DNA from: Lentzea californiensis
GTDB taxonomy: Bacteria; Actinomycetota; Actinomycetes; Mycobacteriales; Pseudonocardiaceae
DNA: 64,000 bases
Direction: 5' to 3'
Assembly: GCF_024648825.1 (NCBI RefSeq)
Contig: NZ_JANBBE010000005.1
Span: 186,001-250,000 of the forward strand
Shown: piece after piece, positions 8,297 through 16,149 of the stretch
Numbering within the stretch: position 1 is the first letter of the stretch
How the letters are laid out: every line of letters begins with the position of its first letter
Made by a program: the position numbers and the translations under genes
Notes under the pieces: model-generated
Seen by the model: only the letters and a program-made list of their open reading frames with translations
What the model was told of the DNA's origin: nothing
The model's database searches: none

Positions 8297-9097
8297 GTGA
8301 CGGACGTGACGCCCCAGTCCTTGATGCTGAACTTCCTGGGCCTGTACGTGTTCGGCCGCGACATCGCGGTCTACTCGGGCAGCGTGATCGACGTCTTCCG
8401 GCGCGTGGACGTCTCGGAGGAGGCGGTCCGCTCCACGCTCACCCGGATGGCCTCACGGGGTCTGCTCGCCAAGCACCGCAGTGGTCGCAAGGTCTACTTC
8501 GGACTCACCGCGCGCGCGACGGAGGTGCTGCGGGACGGCGAGCGGCGCATCTGGCAGCGCGGCGCGATGAACCGGGACTGGGACGGCACCTGGACCCTGG
8601 TCGGCTTCTCCCTGCCGGAAGGCCGGCGCGGCGAACGGCACGACCTGCGCTCGCAGCTGCAGTGGGCGGGCTTCGGCCCGGTGCAGAACGGCCTGTGGAT
8701 CGCCCCCGGCGCCCACGACGTGAGCGGGCTGGTCGACGGGCTCGCGGAGAACGTCACGGTCTTCACCGCCCAGCACGCCAAGCCGACCGAGGCGGCGGAC
8801 CTGGCGCGCCGCGCGTTCGACACGTCCGCCATCGCCGCCCGCTACCAGGACTTCCTCGCGAAGTGGCGTGAGCCGGACGCCTCGCTGCCCGACGACCTGG
8901 CCCGCCAGCTGGTGCTGCACGGCGACTGGCTCGACCTCGTGCGCCAGGACCCCCACCTGCCCGCCGAGCTGCTGGCCGGCGACTGGCCCGCGATCGAGGC
9001 GGAACAGCTGTTCCAGTCCCTGGCCACCCGCTACGCGCAGACGGCGACCCCGCTCGCGGCCGCCGCCATCGAGTCGATCGAGGTGCCAGCCATCTAG
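8297..9097 (+). CDS. PaaX-family transcriptional regulator
   Basis: A 266-residue protein with the PaaX layout. An N-terminal winged helix-turn-helix reads VRSTLTRMASRGLLAKHRSG at about residues 44-63. Next comes the central PaaX ferredoxin-like domain (WDGTWTLVGFSLPE), then a C-terminal helical domain. Family members repress aromatic catabolic operons and are released by an aryl-CoA. It is divergent from the SDR-amidohydrolase-MaoC-MFS-ligase operon, with 81 bases between start codons. The simplest reading is that it represses that operon and responds to an aromatic acyl-CoA intermediate. The GTG start at 8297 is the first in frame. Confidence 0.88.
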   Translation: MTDVTPQSLMLNFLGLYVFGRDIAVYSGSVIDVFRRVDVSEEAVRSTLTRMASRGLLAKHRSGRKVYFGLTARATEVLRDGERRIWQRGAMNRDWDGTWTLVGFSLPEGRRGERHDLRSQLQWAGFGPVQNGLWIAPGAHDVSGLVDGLAENVTVFTAQHAKPTEAADLARRAFDTSAIAARYQDFLAKWREPDASLPDDLARQLVLHGDWLDLVRQDPHLPAELLAGDWPAIEAEQLFQSLATRYAQTATPLAAAAIESIEVPAI

Positions 9098-9103
9098 ATC
9101 ACG

Positions 9104-9122
9104 GCGCTGATCTGATCAGCGC
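9104..9122. terminator. Short hairpin after PaaX gene
   Basis: GCGCTGATC and GATCAGCGC are perfect 9-bp arms around a single T. The hairpin starts seven bases after the PaaX stop codon, between two converging genes. No T-tract follows, so terminator function is only likely. Confidence 0.5.
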
Positions 9123-9167
9123 GCTGCCGAGAAAGTCACGTCCAGCAGATCGGTCTCGGCTGACCCG

Positions 9168-9635
9168 TCACGGCAGCAGGTGGTGGACGGGCACCCCCAG
9201 CCGTTCGGCGATCAACGAGCGGTGGCACGCCTCCGGGTCGCGTTCGACGCAGAGCAGCGCCGCGCCCTTCGGCAGTGCCGGCCTGACGGGAGCCAGGTCG
9301 GCACTGCCGAGGATCTCCGCCTCGTAGCGGCGGACGTACTCCGCGGCCAGCACGCGACGGCTGCGTTTGCCGACACCGAGACGCTCGTCCTCCGCGTACT
9401 GGACGTGGCGAAGCTCGGTGGTGGGCGCGAGCTCGGGGTGGTGTTCGTAGGCGATGCCGGCACGGGCGAGCGCCGCCTGCAACCGCAGCGAGTTCGCCCA
9501 GGCGTACTCGCGCCCGCGGACACCGCGCCGTTGCCGCACGTCGAGCAGCAGCCGGACGTCCGCGTCCCGCAGCCGCCGCAGGAACGACTCCTCGTCGAAG
9601 CCGTACACGCCGATCGTCACCACCCCGAGCGTCAC
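9168..9635 (-). CDS. DUF488 family protein
   Basis: A 155-residue DUF488 protein. It has an N-terminal TIGVYGFDEESFLRRL segment, then LLLDVRQRRG, and ends with the family's cysteine motif LLCVERDPEACHRSLIAERL. The Cys and His in that motif are the conserved residues of the family. No biochemical function is firmly established. The fold suggests nucleotide or nucleic-acid handling. The GTG start overlaps the RidA stop as GTGA, so the two are made together. The gene pair is divergent from a WYL regulator. Confidence 0.85.
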   Translation of the reverse strand: MTLGVVTIGVYGFDEESFLRRLRDADVRLLLDVRQRRGVRGREYAWANSLRLQAALARAGIAYEHHPELAPTTELRHVQYAEDERLGVGKRSRRVLAAEYVRRYEAEILGSADLAPVRPALPKGAALLCVERDPEACHRSLIAERLGVPVHHLLP

Positions 9636-10033
9636 GCCACGGCCGTCCCTTCCAGCTCCACCATCAGGTCGGGGATCGCCAGCCTGCTCACCCCGAGCAT
9701 CGTCGTCGGCGGTGCCACGCGGGCGGCCCCGAGCCGCGCCGCCAGCACGCCGTAGTGCTGGAACAGCAGGTCGACGTCGGTCGTGTAGACGTTGAGCCGC
9801 ACCAGATCGGCGAGCGACATCCCCGCCTCGGCCAGCACCGCCTGCAGGTTGTCGAGGCTCAGAGCCAGCTGTGCCGCCATGTCACCGGCGTGCTCGGGCT
9901 TGCCGTCGCCGTTCATCGAGGTCTGCCCGGCGCAGTACAGCGTCCGGGTCTGCCCGGTGACGACCTCGCCCTGGTGATACCCCAGCGCAGCCGACCAGGT
10001 CCACGGGTTGACGGGCGTTCGTTCCAAAGCCAC
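9632..10033 (-). CDS. RidA/YjgF-family protein
   Basis: A 133-residue RidA-family protein. LYCAGQTSMN resembles the family's substrate-cavity strand, and LVRLNVYTTD and PPTTMLGVSRLAIPDLMVELEG match the family core. RidA proteins hydrolyse reactive enamines or imines made by PLP enzymes. The arginine normally near the C-terminal cavity is not at its usual place here, so deaminase activity is unsure. Start GTG 10033 has GGAG at proper spacing; the frame stays open further upstream without a better site. It is the first gene of a two-gene unit with DUF488 and divergent from the WYL regulator. Confidence 0.82.
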   Translation of the reverse strand: MALERTPVNPWTWSAALGYHQGEVVTGQTRTLYCAGQTSMNGDGKPEHAGDMAAQLALSLDNLQAVLAEAGMSLADLVRLNVYTTDVDLLFQHYGVLAARLGAARVAPPTTMLGVSRLAIPDLMVELEGTAVA

Positions 10034-10080
10034 AACAGCTCCATTCTGAACTCGGATGACGCTCTGCAGCCTCGCAAGCA

Positions 10081-10105
10081 ATACACGACATCCTGTGTCA
10101 CGTAT
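10081..10105. promoter_or_regulatory. Probable WYL-regulator operator
   Basis: A 25-bp interrupted palindrome of form ATAC-N2-GACA-N5-TGTC-N2-GTAT lies between the divergent RidA and WYL genes, 17 bases before the regulator start. Position and symmetry suggest the WYL protein binds it to control both directions. Confidence 0.65.
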
Positions 10106-10122
10106 TCCCGTACGGTTTTCGC

Positions 10123-11094
10123 ATGCGTGCCGACCGGTTGGTGTCGCTGGTCCTGCTGCTGCGGCGGCACGGTCAGCTGTCGGCGGCCACCCTGGCCCGC
10201 GAACTCGAGGTGTCCACCCGGACGGTGCTGCGCGACATCGAGGCGTTGTCCGCGGCGGGTGTCCCGGTCTACGCCGAACGCGGCCGGCACGGCGGGTTCG
10301 CGTTGCTGCCCGGTTTCCAGACGGAGCTGACCGGCCTGAACCACGACGAGGCGCTCGCCCTGCTGGTCGCCGGCTCACGACGAGGCGCGCAGGTGTTCGG
10401 TCTCGGCTCGTCGCTCGCCTCGGCCATGCTCAAGGTGGTCGACGCGCTGCCCGAGAGCTATCGGCTGACCGCGGCGGGGGCGGCGGAGCGGTTGCTCATC
10501 GATCCGGAGATCGACCTCCTCTCGCGGCGTGCGGTGGAGGAGGAGTTGCCGGACGCGGTGGTGGCGGAGGTCCGTCGCGCGGTGTTCGCGGGACACCGGC
10601 TGCGGATCTACTACGAGGCCGGGGGTCAGGCGGCGGAGTGGCGCACGGTGGACCCGATCGGCCTGGTCACCGTGCGGGAGCAGGGATATCTCCTGGCGAA
10701 GAAGGAGGGTGAGGACCGGACCTACCGGCTGTCGCGGATCCTGGCCGCCGAGGAGCTCGACGAACCCGCGCAGCGGCCGGGCCGGGTCGACCTCGACCAG
10801 GCCTGGCAGGAACGCAGCACGCGGTTCCGGACCGGTGGTGACCAGGTCGCCGTGGTGCTGCGGGTGCGTCCGGCGCGACGGGAGGAACTGGTGGGCACCG
10901 CACTGGCCGTGCTCGCCGAGGCGCCCGACGACGGCTGGCTGCGGATGGAGGTCGCGTTCCAGGACTCGCGGCACGCGGAGTGGGCGTTGTGGCAGCTCTC
11001 CACGAGCGCGGAAGTCCTGGAACCGCCGTGGTTGCGTGCCGCGTTGAGAGATCGGGCCGCCGCGGTCGCCGCCCGGTACGGCGAAGAAGGCTGA
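10123..11094 (+). CDS. YafY-type HTH/WYL-domain regulator
   Basis: A 323-residue regulator. The N-terminal HTH_11 winged helix reads LSAATLARELEVSTRTVLRD at about residues 20-39. A linker is followed by a WYL domain from about residue 140, where the signature is degenerate (LRIYYEAGG and VDPIGLVTVREQGYLLA). A C-terminal WCX-like extension ends the protein. WYL proteins sense small ligands or nucleic acids. The only genes in divergent position are RidA and DUF488, so these are the likely targets. The ATG at 10123 begins directly at the HTH and follows a palindromic site. Its mRNA should end at the hairpin 11096-11127. Confidence 0.88.
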   Translation: MRADRLVSLVLLLRRHGQLSAATLARELEVSTRTVLRDIEALSAAGVPVYAERGRHGGFALLPGFQTELTGLNHDEALALLVAGSRRGAQVFGLGSSLASAMLKVVDALPESYRLTAAGAAERLLIDPEIDLLSRRAVEEELPDAVVAEVRRAVFAGHRLRIYYEAGGQAAEWRTVDPIGLVTVREQGYLLAKKEGEDRTYRLSRILAAEELDEPAQRPGRVDLDQAWQERSTRFRTGGDQVAVVLRVRPARREELVGTALAVLAEAPDDGWLRMEVAFQDSRHAEWALWQLSTSAEVLEPPWLRAALRDRAAAVAARYGEEG

Positions 11095-11095
11095 C

Positions 11096-11127
11096 GGGGC
11101 GCGGGCGGCCTGTGCCGTCCGCGCCCC
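11096..11127. terminator. Bidirectional terminator
   Basis: GGGGCGCGG-G-CGGC pairs with GCCG-T-CCGCGCCCC around a CTGT loop, giving 13 base pairs with one mismatch. It sits between two converging genes that end at 11094 and 11134, and can serve both. Confidence 0.8.
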
Positions 11128-11133
11128 TGCGGG

Positions 11134-13389
11134 TCAGACCTTGCAGGGCGAGCCGCCGGGGTGACCCGGCTTCGCCTCGACGTTGGCCTTCGCCTCACCG
11201 ATCACGACGTCGGTCAGCAGCGTGTCCACGACGACGGCCTGCTGCACGACGCTGGTCGCGGTGGTGGTGGTGCTGTTGAGCCGCAACGACCCGATCACCA
11301 GCGGGATCGTCAGCGGAGCGCTGCCCACCGTCACCGACAGGCCGTTGATCTTCAGCGACGCGATCGTCGACGAGCCCGCGAACTGCGGCACCAGGCCACC
11401 GGGACCGGCCACGCAGGTGACCGACGCGTTCGACTCGATCACGCCGATCTCGATCGTGAGCAGGCCGCTGGTCACCCTGGTCTGCTCGATGCGCGCCCGT
11501 GCCGTCGCGAGGTCGGTCGTCGCGGGTGCGGTGCCTGTGAGGTCGTCCGGTGACTGGTCGGTCCTGGCGTCGAGCGCCGTCGCGCGCACGGTCAGAATTC
11601 CTGCGTTGAGCTGGACGTTCGCCAGCGTCTCGTGGTCGTCCACGCACGGCACGTCCTGCGGGTTCGCCCGCGTCGAGACGATGCCGGCGAGGTTGAGCGC
11701 GGTGGCCTGGCAGGAGAACACCCCGGTCCGCTCGGAGGTCTTGATCCGCAGGTCGGACAGGACGGGGCTGTCACCGGCCGCGTTCGCGGTCAGCGTGGCC
11801 CGCACCTCGATGTAGCGGCCGGTCTTCGCGAACGTCACGCCGTTCGCGACAGGGGTGAAGCTCTCGCCCGCCAGTCCTGCCTCGGTGTCGGACGTCCTCG
11901 CCTCGACCACGATCGACGTGCCCTGCGGCACGCTGCCCTGCGCCTCCGTGTTCCAGGTGACGGTGCCCCACGGCCGGCCGTTGGTACCGCCGTCCTGCAC
12001 GACGCTCCACGTGCCTTGCGGCGCGGTGATCTCGCCGAGCACCGATCCGGTCATGTCGCTGTAGTTGTAGGGACCGGCGCCCGCGCCGAGATCGACCGTC
12101 AGGTCGACCGCGCCGATGGTGCGGCCCCCGCCGCCGACCGGCCCGGCGTCCGGGTCGATGCGCTGAGCGTTGTTGGTGGAGATGTTGGTGACCCACACCT
12201 TGCCGTTGCTGTCGATCGCGACACCGGTCGGGCCGGTGCCGCCGGGCAGCGGCACGTTGCCGACGTACGTGCCGTCGGTGCGCAGGTGGCCGACCGTGGT
12301 CGCGCCGTTGAGCGAGTGGGCGACCCAGACGTTGCCGTCGCTGTCGACCGCGACGCCCTGCGCGTTCTGGCTGCCGTGGGCGAACGCACCGAGCAGCGTG
12401 CCGTCCGGCGCCAGCTTCGCGACCCGGTTGCCGGAGAAGTTGGTGTGCCAGATCTCGCCGGTGACCGGGTCCATGCCGAGCCCGTAGTCACCGTGGGTGC
12501 CGTTGAGGCAGGCGTGGGTGGTGGCGACGGGGTCGTAGCGCAGGGTGCCGAAGTTGCGCGCGGACCAGAGCGTGCCGGCCTTGTCGATCAGGCCCCCGTA
12601 GCCACCGCAGCCCACGTTGAACTGCGTGCCGGTGGCCTGGCCGTTGGCGTCGAGCAGTTCGTGGTCGAGGTCCTGACCGCCCGTCCACAGCCGGTTCTGA
12701 GCGTCCACGGCGACCGTGCGGGTGTTGCTGCCGGTGACGCGGGAGTAGTTGATGACGCACTCGTCGGCCGCGGTGGTGACGCCACCGTTGTCGTCCGCGC
12801 CGCCCGCGTTGGTCCACGGCCGGATGTCGCCGAGACCGCGGCTGGTGGCGATCAGCCCGTCCTGGTTCCGGTCGTCGCACTTGTTGTAGGCGAACGGGCC
12901 TTTGAGGTAATCGCCCGCAGGGTTGGGCGTGCCGTCGGAGTTGACGCGGGTGCCGCCCTGGATCACGGCGACGCGGGTGACCGAGCCGCGGCCACCCGCG
13001 CCCTCGTTGCGGTTGGACAGCCACGTGCTGCCGAACTTGTCGACGGTGGTGCGGGACGGGTTGCGCCCGCGCCCGTCCGGTGCCGACACCCATTCACCGA
13101 CGATCTGACCGGTGTTGACGTCGATGCGGACCATTGTTCCGCGCGCCGAGGCGGCGACGTTGACGTAGGGGAAGAACACCGTCGAGCGGTCGAGCTGAAG
13201 CTGGTCGTTGTTCGGGGCGTTGTGGTTGACGTCCTGCGCGGTGCCGTTGTCGAAGTGGGCGTCGAGCGTGTACAGGACGTCGGTACCGGAGACCGCCGCG
13301 GCGGCAGCCGGTACGGCGAGTGCTGTGAGCAGGAAAGTCGTGGTGGTGATCGCGAGCGCCGCTCTGGCGCGGCGCCTTGATGGACGCAT
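11134..13389 (-). CDS. Secreted beta-propeller (NHL/Vgb-like) protein
   Basis: A 751-residue exported protein. The signal peptide covers about residues 1-32, with an RRR-rich start, a hydrophobic stretch and an AAAA cleavage zone. The middle (about 60-425) carries repeated propeller blades with phrases such as GVAVDSDGNVWVAHS and GVAIDSNGKVWVTN, typical of NHL or virginiamycin-B-lyase-like propellers. Residues about 430-560 form a beta-sandwich-like region. The rest is a Ser/Thr-rich beta domain with a Cys pair. No enzymatic site is recognised and the true lyase residues were not found. It is monocistronic, behind a 279-base upstream region. It probably acts outside the cell in binding or scaffolding. 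Confidence 0.75.
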   Translation of the reverse strand: MRPSRRRARAALAITTTTFLLTALAVPAAAAAVSGTDVLYTLDAHFDNGTAQDVNHNAPNNDQLQLDRSTVFFPYVNVAASARGTMVRIDVNTGQIVGEWVSAPDGRGRNPSRTTVDKFGSTWLSNRNEGAGGRGSVTRVAVIQGGTRVNSDGTPNPAGDYLKGPFAYNKCDDRNQDGLIATSRGLGDIRPWTNAGGADDNGGVTTAADECVINYSRVTGSNTRTVAVDAQNRLWTGGQDLDHELLDANGQATGTQFNVGCGGYGGLIDKAGTLWSARNFGTLRYDPVATTHACLNGTHGDYGLGMDPVTGEIWHTNFSGNRVAKLAPDGTLLGAFAHGSQNAQGVAVDSDGNVWVAHSLNGATTVGHLRTDGTYVGNVPLPGGTGPTGVAIDSNGKVWVTNISTNNAQRIDPDAGPVGGGGRTIGAVDLTVDLGAGAGPYNYSDMTGSVLGEITAPQGTWSVVQDGGTNGRPWGTVTWNTEAQGSVPQGTSIVVEARTSDTEAGLAGESFTPVANGVTFAKTGRYIEVRATLTANAAGDSPVLSDLRIKTSERTGVFSCQATALNLAGIVSTRANPQDVPCVDDHETLANVQLNAGILTVRATALDARTDQSPDDLTGTAPATTDLATARARIEQTRVTSGLLTIEIGVIESNASVTCVAGPGGLVPQFAGSSTIASLKINGLSVTVGSAPLTIPLVIGSLRLNSTTTTATSVVQQAVVVDTLLTDVVIGEAKANVEAKPGHPGGSPCKV

Positions 13390-13668
13390 GGCAGCTCCAT
13401 TCGGGGTGCGGTGATCCGGACATTCGCCCAGAACACACCGAAAAGAGTCGGCATGTGATGAAATGCGTTACCGGCGCTTTGCAATGCCATTTCGGTTGTA
13501 ATCAGGTGACTTTCGAAAAATACGGCCGTCTTCGCGCGAACTTCGCACTGACGGATCAATCTGCACGTGACGGCGCGTATCGCTGCTACCGGTGATCTGC
13601 GGCAATCGGGCCGGATTGCGCCGGTCCGGTCATCTTCCGCTCTACCTTGAGCATCATAGGCTGGGGCA

Positions 13669-14913
13669 ATGGGGGCCATGGGAACCGCCGGCACGTCCGA
13701 GCGCGATTTCACCCGGTACTTGAACGCGCGGGTGCTCTCGGTCGTCGGTGCCGTGGTGTCCGCGGTGGCGCTGCCCGTCCTCGTCTACCAGTTGACCGGA
13801 TCGGCGGGCTGGACGGCGGCCGTCACGGCGGCGGAGGCGTTGCCTTACCTGGTGTTCGGGCTGCTGGCCGGTGCGCTCGCGGACCGGCTGGACCGCCGGC
13901 TGATGATGGTGGCGATGGACTTCACGGTCGCCGCCGTGCTGCTGAGCGTGCCGCTGGCGTGGCTGGCCGGCGGGCTGACGGCGCCGCACGTGGTGGTGGT
14001 GGCGTTCGCGACGCAGACGGCGTTCGTGTTCTTCGACGCGGCGAACTTCGGTGCGTTGCCGGCGTTGGTGGGCAAGGAGAAGCTGGCCGCCGCGTTCTCG
14101 ACCCTCTACGGGCGCACGACCGTCGTGGAACTCGTGGTGCCCGGCGTGACCGGTCTGCTCGTGACGGTCGTCGCCCCGGCGGCATTGCTGGCGGTGAACG
14201 CACTGACGGCGGTGGGGTCGGCGTTGTTGTTGCGTGCGATCACCAGCAGCATGGCCAATCCACGGCCGGTGCGCGGGGGAAGGGAACTCGTCGGTGACGT
14301 GAGAGAGGGGCTGCGGTTCCTCTGGCACGAACCGATCATCCGGCTGCTCACGCTCGTCGGCGCCACGCATTCGGTGGCCAGTGGCGCGTGGATGGCCGTC
14401 CTCGTGCCGTTCGCCGACCAGGTGCTGGGCGTGGCGCCGAAGGGAGACGCCCGGCTCGCCGTGCTGTTCACCTGCTGGGGCGTCGGCGCGGTCGTCGCGT
14501 CCCGCGTCTTCCCGAAGCTGACGGCGCGCTGGGGCAACGCGGAGGTGGCGCTGGCGGCGTTGCCGTCGTCCCTGCTCTGCGGAGTCCTCGTCCTGGTCAG
14601 CGGCCACTGGCTCGTCCTCTGCGTGACGGCTACCTGCTGGGGTGTCACCGGCGCGATCGCGGTGATCAACGGGATCACCTACCGGCAGCAGGTGTGCCCG
14701 GACGACCTGCAGTCGCGGGTGAACACCACGGCGCGGATGGTCGCCTGGGGTCTCGGCCAGCCCCTCGGCGCGGCGCTGGCCGGTGTCCTGTCGGTCGCGA
14801 CGGGCGATCCGCGGGCCGGGCTCGGCGCCGGCCTCGCCGTGCTGCTGGCCGGCGTCGTCGCGGCGTGGGTGTCCCCGGTGCTGCGGGGGCAGAAGTACCG
14901 CAACCACACGTGA
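13669..14913 (+). CDS. MFS exporter (EntS/MFS_3-like)
   Basis: A 414-residue 12-helix major facilitator. It has a loop 2-3 motif ADRLDRRLMM and the MFS_3 pattern VVSAVALPVLVYQLTGSAGWTA near the N-terminus. This group contains siderophore exporters such as EntS and macrolide or drug exporters. The substrate here is unknown. The ATG at 13669 is used; a second ATG three codons on is possible. The gene stands alone, with a very strong hairpin terminator at 14990-15031. Nothing in the adjacent genes suggests siderophore synthesis. Confidence 0.82.
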   Translation: MGAMGTAGTSERDFTRYLNARVLSVVGAVVSAVALPVLVYQLTGSAGWTAAVTAAEALPYLVFGLLAGALADRLDRRLMMVAMDFTVAAVLLSVPLAWLAGGLTAPHVVVVAFATQTAFVFFDAANFGALPALVGKEKLAAAFSTLYGRTTVVELVVPGVTGLLVTVVAPAALLAVNALTAVGSALLLRAITSSMANPRPVRGGRELVGDVREGLRFLWHEPIIRLLTLVGATHSVASGAWMAVLVPFADQVLGVAPKGDARLAVLFTCWGVGAVVASRVFPKLTARWGNAEVALAALPSSLLCGVLVLVSGHWLVLCVTATCWGVTGAIAVINGITYRQQVCPDDLQSRVNTTARMVAWGLGQPLGAALAGVLSVATGDPRAGLGAGLAVLLAGVVAAWVSPVLRGQKYRNHT

Positions 14914-14989
14914 CCCCACCATCGCGGTTGCTGAGCAGCGTCACGACAGCGTGGCAGCGCGTTCGGGTCGCCGGCGGAAAGCGGAAAGG

Positions 14990-15031
14990 GCTGCCGGGGT
15001 GCCCCGCTCGGGGGCGGGGCACCCCGGCAGC
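14990..15031. terminator. Strong 18-bp hairpin terminator
   Basis: GCTGCCGGGGTGCCCCGC and its exact complement flank a six-base loop. It lies 77 bases after the MFS stop codon and before the converging cutinase gene. Confidence 0.85.
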
Positions 15032-15058
15032 CCGGGATGTGCTCGATCTACCCGGGGC

Positions 15059-15096
15059 GGGTCGCGGCGCCCCGCGCTCGGTCAGCGCCGCGACCC
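15059..15096. terminator. Terminator of the cutinase gene
   Basis: GGGTCGCGGCGC pairs perfectly with GCGCCGCGACCC across a 14-base loop. It lies 13 bases beyond the stop codon of the minus-strand cutinase gene. Confidence 0.75.
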
Positions 15097-15108
15097 GTGC
15101 TCAGGCGA

Positions 15109-15960
15109 TCAGGAGTGCGGGCACGTGTCCCGGTACTCCTCGATGAGCGTGCTGCGTCCCGGTGCCGGGCAGAGGAACTGCTCGTAGCGGGTGTCGTTGT
15201 CGATGAAGCGCTTGAGCCACGAGATGCTGTACTTCGCGATCGTCGTGTTGGACGAGTTCGGCGCGAAGTGCGAGGCGTTGTTGAGTTCCAGGTACGCCTT
15301 GTCCAACGTGGACGGCAGTGACGTGTAGAACGGCTCGGAGTGCGAGGAGACCGGGGCGACGGAGTCGCTCTCGGCGCCGACGACCAGGGTCGGGACGCGC
15401 ACGGACGACCAGTTCTTCGTGGTGTGCCAGCCCGTCAGCGGGATCGCCGCCTGCAGTGACGGACGCTGGCTCGCGGCGCGCAGGGTGCCGCCGCCGCCCA
15501 TCGAGTGACCCATGACGCCCAGGCGGGACGAGTCGATCCGGGTGCGGACGGTGCTCTGCTGCGTCAGGTAGTCGAGCGCCGCGAGCAGTTGCGAGGCCCG
15601 GCTGTCGGGCTGGTCGTAGACGGAGTTCGTGTCGATCGTGAAGATCACGAAGCCCTGGGACGCGAGGCGCGGGCCGAGCCACGCCATGGTCGACTGGGTG
15701 CCGGTGTAGCCGGGGGAGATGGCCACCGCGCCGAACGTGCCGGCGGAGGTGCTGGTCGGGTAGTAGATCGTGCCGCCGCCGAAACCGCTCACCAGCGACG
15801 ACACGGAGGTCTCCGAGACGGCGAACGGGCCGCGGCTGGCCTCGATGCTGGAGTTGGTGGGGGCAGGACCGCGTTCGTACGGGTTGTCGGCGGCCTGGGC
15901 CACGGTGCCGCCGAGCAGCACCATGGAGAGCGCGACGGGAATCAGGGTGCGGAGTTGCAC
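15109..15960 (-). CDS. Secreted cutinase / PET-hydrolase-like polyesterase
   Basis: A 283-residue secreted alpha/beta hydrolase of the actinobacterial cutinase family, which hydrolyses cutin, polyesters and PET. The signal peptide is about residues 1-24, ending AQAA. The mature start [11 protein letters not shown], nucleophile elbow GHSMGG (Ser153), Asp199 in [10 protein letters not shown] and His231 in NASHFAPNS form the triad. Tyr85 in SPGYT, Met154 and Trp178 in LTGWHT line the substrate cleft as in leaf-branch compost cutinase. Cys264 and Cys280 would form the family's C-terminal disulfide. GTG 15960 is chosen because it starts the signal peptide; the frame is open to 16050. It is monocistronic, with its own terminator. 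Confidence 0.92.
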   Translation of the reverse strand: MQLRTLIPVALSMVLLGGTVAQAADNPYERGPAPTNSSIEASRGPFAVSETSVSSLVSGFGGGTIYYPTSTSAGTFGAVAISPGYTGTQSTMAWLGPRLASQGFVIFTIDTNSVYDQPDSRASQLLAALDYLTQQSTVRTRIDSSRLGVMGHSMGGGGTLRAASQRPSLQAAIPLTGWHTTKNWSSVRVPTLVVGAESDSVAPVSSHSEPFYTSLPSTLDKAYLELNNASHFAPNSSNTTIAKYSISWLKRFIDNDTRYEQFLCPAPGRSTLIEEYRDTCPHS

Positions 15961-16149
15961 AGCGCTGTACACCTCATTCGGCAGGGGAACTGGGGGAGGA
16001 ACGATTCGACCCTGCAACCACTGACTCCACGTGCGCATCGGTGCAACCACCGGTCTCGGTGAACAACTTCGGTGGCAAAACTAACGGTGGTAGGTGAATT
16101 TGCCGCTTACCCCTTCCGGAGGAGCGGCAACCGCCGTAAGACTGGTCCG

